64,000 nt of DNA from positions 1,240,001-1,304,000 of the forward strand of contig NZ_VCNH01000008.1 of the NCBI RefSeq assembly GCF_024355225.1. Reading direction: 5' to 3'. This DNA is from Roseovarius sp. M141. GTDB lineage: Bacteria; Pseudomonadota; Alphaproteobacteria; Rhodobacterales; Rhodobacteraceae. This document shows, in pieces, positions 59,708-64,000 of the stretch. Made by a program: the position numbers and the translations under genes. How positions within the stretch are numbered: position 1 is the first letter of the stretch; every line of letters begins with the position of its first letter. Under the pieces are notes generated by a model. The model was not told the origin of the DNA and did not search any database. It saw nothing but the letters and a program-made list of their open reading frames with translations.

Positions 59708-60249
59708 GTGCCGAACCTCCTGCTGTCGGCGACAGATTCGCCGGGCTTTGCCTTGCGCACGCCGATGATCAGCGCGGACGCCATGACCACCAAGGGATAA
59801 CATAGGACTGTCATCGCCATTTGCATCAGGCTGAGGCCAAGCGGCGCCTGTGGCACCATCAAAATGGCGAGGGTCAGCCGATAGCCCAGCATGATCCCCC
59901 CGATGACCATCGCAACAGCCAGCCATTCTGCCCCGAACGCGCGGTCACGCAGGCCCGGCCCACGTGATTTCAGCGCCTCGCAGCCCAGCACGACCAGCGC
60001 AGCCCACAGGCCCGGCGGGCGCTGAAACATCAGATCCGCCAGCAGCGCGATCACGCCAATCAGCAGCGCGGGCGCGTAGTCCGGCCGCCGCAGCACCCAG
60101 GTAAAGCTGAGCGCGGCAATCAGGTCAGGCCCCGCCCAGCCGCGCGGCACGGTGCTGAGCGGCAGGATGCGCCAGAAGATCACAGCCAGACACAGCGTGG
60201 CAAAGAGGGCGCGCATCGTCCACAGTCTCAGGCGCGAGCGATCAGCCAT
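59704..60249 (-). CDS. mreD: Rod shape-determining protein MreD
   Basis: A 181-residue integral membrane protein with five or six TM helices (for example ALFATLCLAVIFWRILPLS, PALLIGVIALLADLMF, LAVAMVIGGIMLGYR). It links MreBC to RodA/PBP2. It overlaps mreC by 8 bp and mrdA by 4 bp. MreD is poorly conserved in sequence, so the name depends on topology and operon position. Confidence 0.9.
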   Translation of the reverse strand: MADRSRLRLWTMRALFATLCLAVIFWRILPLSTVPRGWAGPDLIAALSFTWVLRRPDYAPALLIGVIALLADLMFQRPPGLWAALVVLGCEALKSRGPGLRDRAFGAEWLAVAMVIGGIMLGYRLTLAILMVPQAPLGLSLMQMAMTVLCYPLVVMASALIIGVRKAKPGESVADSRRFGT

Positions 60250-61174
60250 CGGCGGCCCCGCCCGTTTGGGCCGGTTGCGGCGTTTCCATCGGCGGCAGCA
60301 GGCTGTGCGGCCCGCCGGGCGGGGCGATCAGGTCGCCGGGAGTGTCGATGCGCGGGGTGGCATGATCGCGCAGCACGCGCAGAAATTCCAGCCGCTCGTA
60401 ATCGGCAGCAAGGCGCAGGCGCAGGCGCCCGCCGGGGTCTGCCGCAACCCTGCCGACCAGCAGCCCGGCTGGAAACACCCCGCCATCGCCCGAGGTGATG
60501 ACGCGGTCGCCGGGGCGCACCTTGCCGGCATCTTCCAGAAAATCGATCGGCGGCGCGACGGTGTTATCGCCTAGAATCAACGCGCGCTGGCCCGAAGGCT
60601 GTACGGTGACGGGGATGCGGCTGGAGGTGTCGGTCAGCAGGATCACGCGCGCCGAATTTTCCCCGACGCCGGAAATCCGCCCCACCAGACCCAGCCCGTC
60701 CATCGCCGCCCAACCATCGACGATGCCGTCGCGCATGCCCACGTTCAACAGAACTGACTGACGAAAGGGCGATCCGCTATCGGCGCTGACGACGCCGGTG
60801 ACATAGGTCAGGCGCGGGTCCAGCCGCACATTGTTCAGATCCAGCAGGCGCGCATTCTCCTGCTCCAGTTGCAGGGCGGCCTCCTTCCACGATTGCATGC
60901 GCTGTAGTTCTCGGCGAAGCTCTTGGTTTTGCTGGTAAATGCGATGATAGCTCTGGAAGTCATGCAGCAGGTTGACGGTGCCCGTCACCGGCGCCATCGC
61001 CCAGTCGAGATTTGGCACCACCTTGTCGATCACGGCGGCGCGGAATCGTTCGACCCGCGGGCTGTCGATGCGCCACAGCAGGAAAAGGCCCAGAAGGCAG
61101 ACGATCAGCACACCCAGTAGCAGCCGCTTGAGCGGGGCGGCATAGTCGTCGTTCTGTTTGCGATCCTTCGCCAA
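60242..61174 (-). CDS. mreC: Rod shape-determining protein MreC
   Basis: A 310-residue protein with one N-terminal TM (about 17-37, LLLGVLIVCLLGLFLLW), a coiled coil (about 65-110, QNQELRRELQRMQSWKEAAL) and a periplasmic beta-barrel domain (VTGVVSADSGSPFRQSVLLNVG, TSGDGGVFPAGLLVGRV). I chose the TTG at 61174, with AAGGGA upstream, giving the start (M)AKDRKQNDDYAAPLKR; a farther ATG at 61363 would add 63 residues of unlikely composition. It is 104 bp downstream of mreB. Confidence 0.92.
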   Translation of the reverse strand: MAKDRKQNDDYAAPLKRLLLGVLIVCLLGLFLLWRIDSPRVERFRAAVIDKVVPNLDWAMAPVTGTVNLLHDFQSYHRIYQQNQELRRELQRMQSWKEAALQLEQENARLLDLNNVRLDPRLTYVTGVVSADSGSPFRQSVLLNVGMRDGIVDGWAAMDGLGLVGRISGVGENSARVILLTDTSSRIPVTVQPSGQRALILGDNTVAPPIDFLEDAGKVRPGDRVITSGDGGVFPAGLLVGRVAADPGGRLRLRLAADYERLEFLRVLRDHATPRIDTPGDLIAPPGGPHSLLPPMETPQPAQTGGAADG

Positions 61175-61278
61175 GTGGGGATTCCCTTGCAAAGGGTTAA
61201 AGACGCCGCCAGCATAACGCGGCGCAGCGCGCGGCGCATGCCACAATCGCGCAGCCGTCGCTTGACGGTAGGCGGCTG

Positions 61279-62325
<1,047 letters not shown>

Positions 62326-62564
62326 TTAGGGCGGCGTCCTGTCTTTGGGTGCAAAAGGGTGCCGACGACTCTGGTCGGCTGGTTGACGCCCTTATAGAGA
62401 CGCCCCCGATGCGGTTAAAGGGGCTGTTTTGGCGATATAAGCATCAAATCGCCGGTTTGGCCCGGTAATTTGCAGGGGGAATAGGGCAGAGGAACAGGCG
62501 CAGGCGTGATGTGTTGTAGAGCTAACCGGAGCGCTTGTCCGGCGGATAATGAGGGGGACACGTG

Positions 62565-62771
62565 ATGGTGATCGTGGTCGGGCTGATTGTGGCCTTCGTC
62601 CTTGTGCTGATCTTCTCGGATCGCAAGACGCGCAACTGCCGCTGGCGCGAAGATCGCACGCTGGATGCGGGCAACGGGCGGGCCTATCGCTGTATGGCCT
62701 GTGGTGCGCTGACCCACACCACCGATGGCAAGCCGCCAAAGGATTGCAAGGCAGATGACAAAGCGCTTTAG
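62565..62771 (+). CDS. Small membrane protein with zinc-ribbon-like cysteines
   Basis: A 68-residue product. Residues 1-18 are one TM helix (MVIVVGLIVAFVLVLIFSD), followed by a basic cytoplasmic tail with a CMACGALTHTTDGKPPKDC cluster (plus an upstream Cys) that could bind zinc. The ATG at 62565 follows GAGGGGG. I do not recognise a named family, though short TM-plus-CxxC proteins are widespread in Rhodobacteraceae. It is divergent from mreB and upstream of the DUF1989 gene by 36 bp. Confidence 0.7.
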   Translation: MVIVVGLIVAFVLVLIFSDRKTRNCRWREDRTLDAGNGRAYRCMACGALTHTTDGKPPKDCKADDKAL

Positions 62772-62807
62772 TGGCGCGGAACCGTATTTTCTGCACGCGA
62801 GGCCCAG

Positions 62808-63674
62808 ATGATCGAACCCCAGGATGCCGCCGCCCGCAGGGCCGTACCACCGGTTATCTGCTATCCCAACGACACGCTGCCACAGCCCGATCTGGCGTTA
62901 TACGATTCGGCGCGGGCCGGTGCGGTCAAGGTGACCGAGGTGCAGGTTGCGCCGCGCGATGCCGCCTCTTTTCGGGTGGAGGCGGGCCAGTTCTTTCGCA
63001 TCACGTCTGTGGATGGGCCACAGGTGGGTGATCTGAACCTGTGGAACGCCGCCGACCTGACCGAGCGGTTCTATTCCGGCAAGACGCGCGCGCTGCATGG
63101 CACGCATATCACGCGGGGCGAGCGGATGTGGTCCAGCCTGCCCAGCCTGCGCCCGATGGCGACGATTACCGACGATACGCTGCGCTGGTATGGCTTCGAC
63201 AGCTTTGGCGGATCGGTGCATGACGTGATCGGTACGCGCTGCGATCCCTATACCGGCAATCTGCTGGCGGGTGGGCAGTATCATCACTGCTGCCATTCCA
63301 ACCTGATCCGCGCGCTGGCCGATGAGACGGGACTGCCGCTGCACGAGGCCGAACGTCATGTGCATGACGTGCTGAACGTGTTCATGTGTACCGGCTTTAC
63401 CCGCGCCACCGGCCAGTATTTCATGAAGGCCAGCCCCGTTCGCCCCGGTGATTATCTGGAGTTTTTCGCCGAAATCGACCTGATCGGCGCGCTGTCAGCC
63501 TGTCCCGGTGGCGATTGTTCGACCCAGCATTCCAGCGACGTAGCCGCGTGTTATCCCCTTCTGGTCGAGGTGTTCGCCCCCACCCCCGGCGCGCTGAAGG
63601 GTTGGGGCAGCCCGGCGCTGAATGGCTATGACCGCACCCACGGGCGCGGCCCGGTCGCGGGGCGCGCAGGATGA
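62808..63674 (+). CDS. DUF1989 (urea-carboxylase-associated) family protein
   Basis: A 288-residue protein. The region VEAGQFFRITSVDGPQVGDLNLWNA, the stretch RALHGTHITRGERMWS and the cysteine/histidine-rich YHHCCHSNLIRALADE match DUF1989, a cupin-like family found beside urea carboxylase and in other amine pathways. Urea carboxylase genes are not in the window. The stop overlaps the start of the following cupin gene (ATGA), so the two are translated together. A metal-dependent enzymatic role is suggested by the His/Cys block but is not proven. Confidence 0.8.
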   Translation: MIEPQDAAARRAVPPVICYPNDTLPQPDLALYDSARAGAVKVTEVQVAPRDAASFRVEAGQFFRITSVDGPQVGDLNLWNAADLTERFYSGKTRALHGTHITRGERMWSSLPSLRPMATITDDTLRWYGFDSFGGSVHDVIGTRCDPYTGNLLAGGQYHHCCHSNLIRALADETGLPLHEAERHVHDVLNVFMCTGFTRATGQYFMKASPVRPGDYLEFFAEIDLIGALSACPGGDCSTQHSSDVAACYPLLVEVFAPTPGALKGWGSPALNGYDRTHGRGPVAGRAG

Positions 63675-64000
63675 TCGGCTATGCCCCCGGTGCCGATGTC
63701 GGCCCGCTGGAGGAATGGCCGCTGGTGGGTCCGGCCAGCGATTACGTGATCCGGCGCGGTACGCCGCGCACCTATGGCCGCCTTGATGCCGGTGGGCCGG
63801 GCCATCCCACCCGGTTCGGCATCTGGCGCTGCACGCCCGGCGCGTTCGAGTGCACCGAGCAGGGGGACGAACTGATGACAATCCTCGCGGGCCGTTGCCG
63901 CCTGACCGACCATGCGACCGGTGAGGTGCGCGATCTGGCGGTGGGCGACAGCCTGTTCGTGCGCGACGGCAGCCGCGTGACGTGGGATGTGTCCGAAGAA
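63671..64000 (+). CDS. Cupin_3 (DUF861)-type protein, cut by window end
   Basis: The first 110 codons are present; the gene continues to the right. The product begins MIGYAPGADVGPLEEWPLVG and contains FGIWRCTPGAFECTEQGDEL and ILAGRCRLTDHATGEVRDLAVGD-type strands (in LAVGDSLFVRDGSRVTWDV), typical of the DUF861/EutQ-like cupin fold. Its ATG overlaps the DUF1989 stop. The pair may act on a small amine or acid, but no substrate is evident. Confidence 0.8.
   Translation, partial: MIGYAPGADVGPLEEWPLVGPASDYVIRRGTPRTYGRLDAGGPGHPTRFGIWRCTPGAFECTEQGDELMTILAGRCRLTDHATGEVRDLAVGDSLFVRDGSRVTWDVSEE

Noticed and set aside
58241..59800. 519-codon plus-strand frame opposite mrdA
   Set aside because: Antisense shadow; mrdA and the overlapping mre operon explain the region fully.

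Overview
The window is a high-G+C, gene-dense stretch of an alphaproteobacterial chromosome, almost certainly from the Rhodobacteraceae (Roseobacter group). The pointers are a DMSP-lyase-type DddP N-terminus at the left edge, an ethylmalonyl-CoA-pathway cluster (mcl2/mch) beside mdh, a TIGR02302/DUF4175 giant next to lysA, and the gene neighbourhoods overall. About 64 protein genes (two cut by the window ends) and one tRNA are supported. Most lie in tight, ATGA- or GTGA-overlapping operons.

Layout. 1-369: 5' end of dddP. 541-2315: glnB-glnA (nitrogen assimilation), with a good terminator after glnA. 2322-6675: a patchy, lower-G+C stretch with a FixJ-like response regulator, its Cache/PAS histidine kinase and a frameshifted IS5-type transposase tail. 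It ends at an nnr gene that keeps only the dehydratase domain. 8095-8178: tRNA-Leu(UAG). 8504-13394: lldD, a periplasmic thioredoxin, argH, a 59-aa lipoprotein and lysA. 13426-19433: a large DUF4175 membrane protein, a zinc-ribbon membrane protein, ftsE-ftsX-plsC.

19479-31098 is the TCA block on the minus strand: mdh, sucC-sucD, sucA-sucB, lpd. It is interrupted by a plus-strand glycosyltransferase, a MAPEG protein and an AT-rich orphan membrane gene. 31306-33965 on the plus strand is an ethylmalonyl-CoA-pathway cluster (malyl-CoA thioesterase, NnrU-like protein, DUF1737 protein, mesaconyl-CoA hydratase). Then come dut, a membrane-anchored MoeB, an M3 peptidase and a Usp protein.

38242-44907 is a full histidine-to-glutamate pathway (hutI-hutH-hutG-hutU divergent from hutF) with a dyad operator in the divergent gap. 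Next are nfu-tsaB-rimI, a TauE/TIGR02186 pair, a RecD-like helicase, a phosphohexomutase and a kpsE/kpsT export pair. A UDG-family gene and an sseB follow, then the rod-shape operon mreB-mreC-mreD-mrdA-rodA with ghrA attached. The right edge has a small zinc-ribbon membrane protein and a DUF1989-cupin pair, the cupin being cut by the window end.

No CRISPR array, prophage or secretion island was seen. The most unusual items are: the rearranged glnB/nnr junction with its IS scar and foreign-looking two-component system; a pair of perfect 10-bp palindromes exactly 21 bp apart between sucC and the glycosyltransferase; an AT-rich membrane gene translationally coupled inside the conserved 2-oxoglutarate dehydrogenase block; two uncharacterised small proteins inside the mcl2-mch operon; and a near-identical 28-bp intergenic repeat. 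I did not find a clear new defence or biosynthetic system. All function calls rest on motif recognition without database searches.
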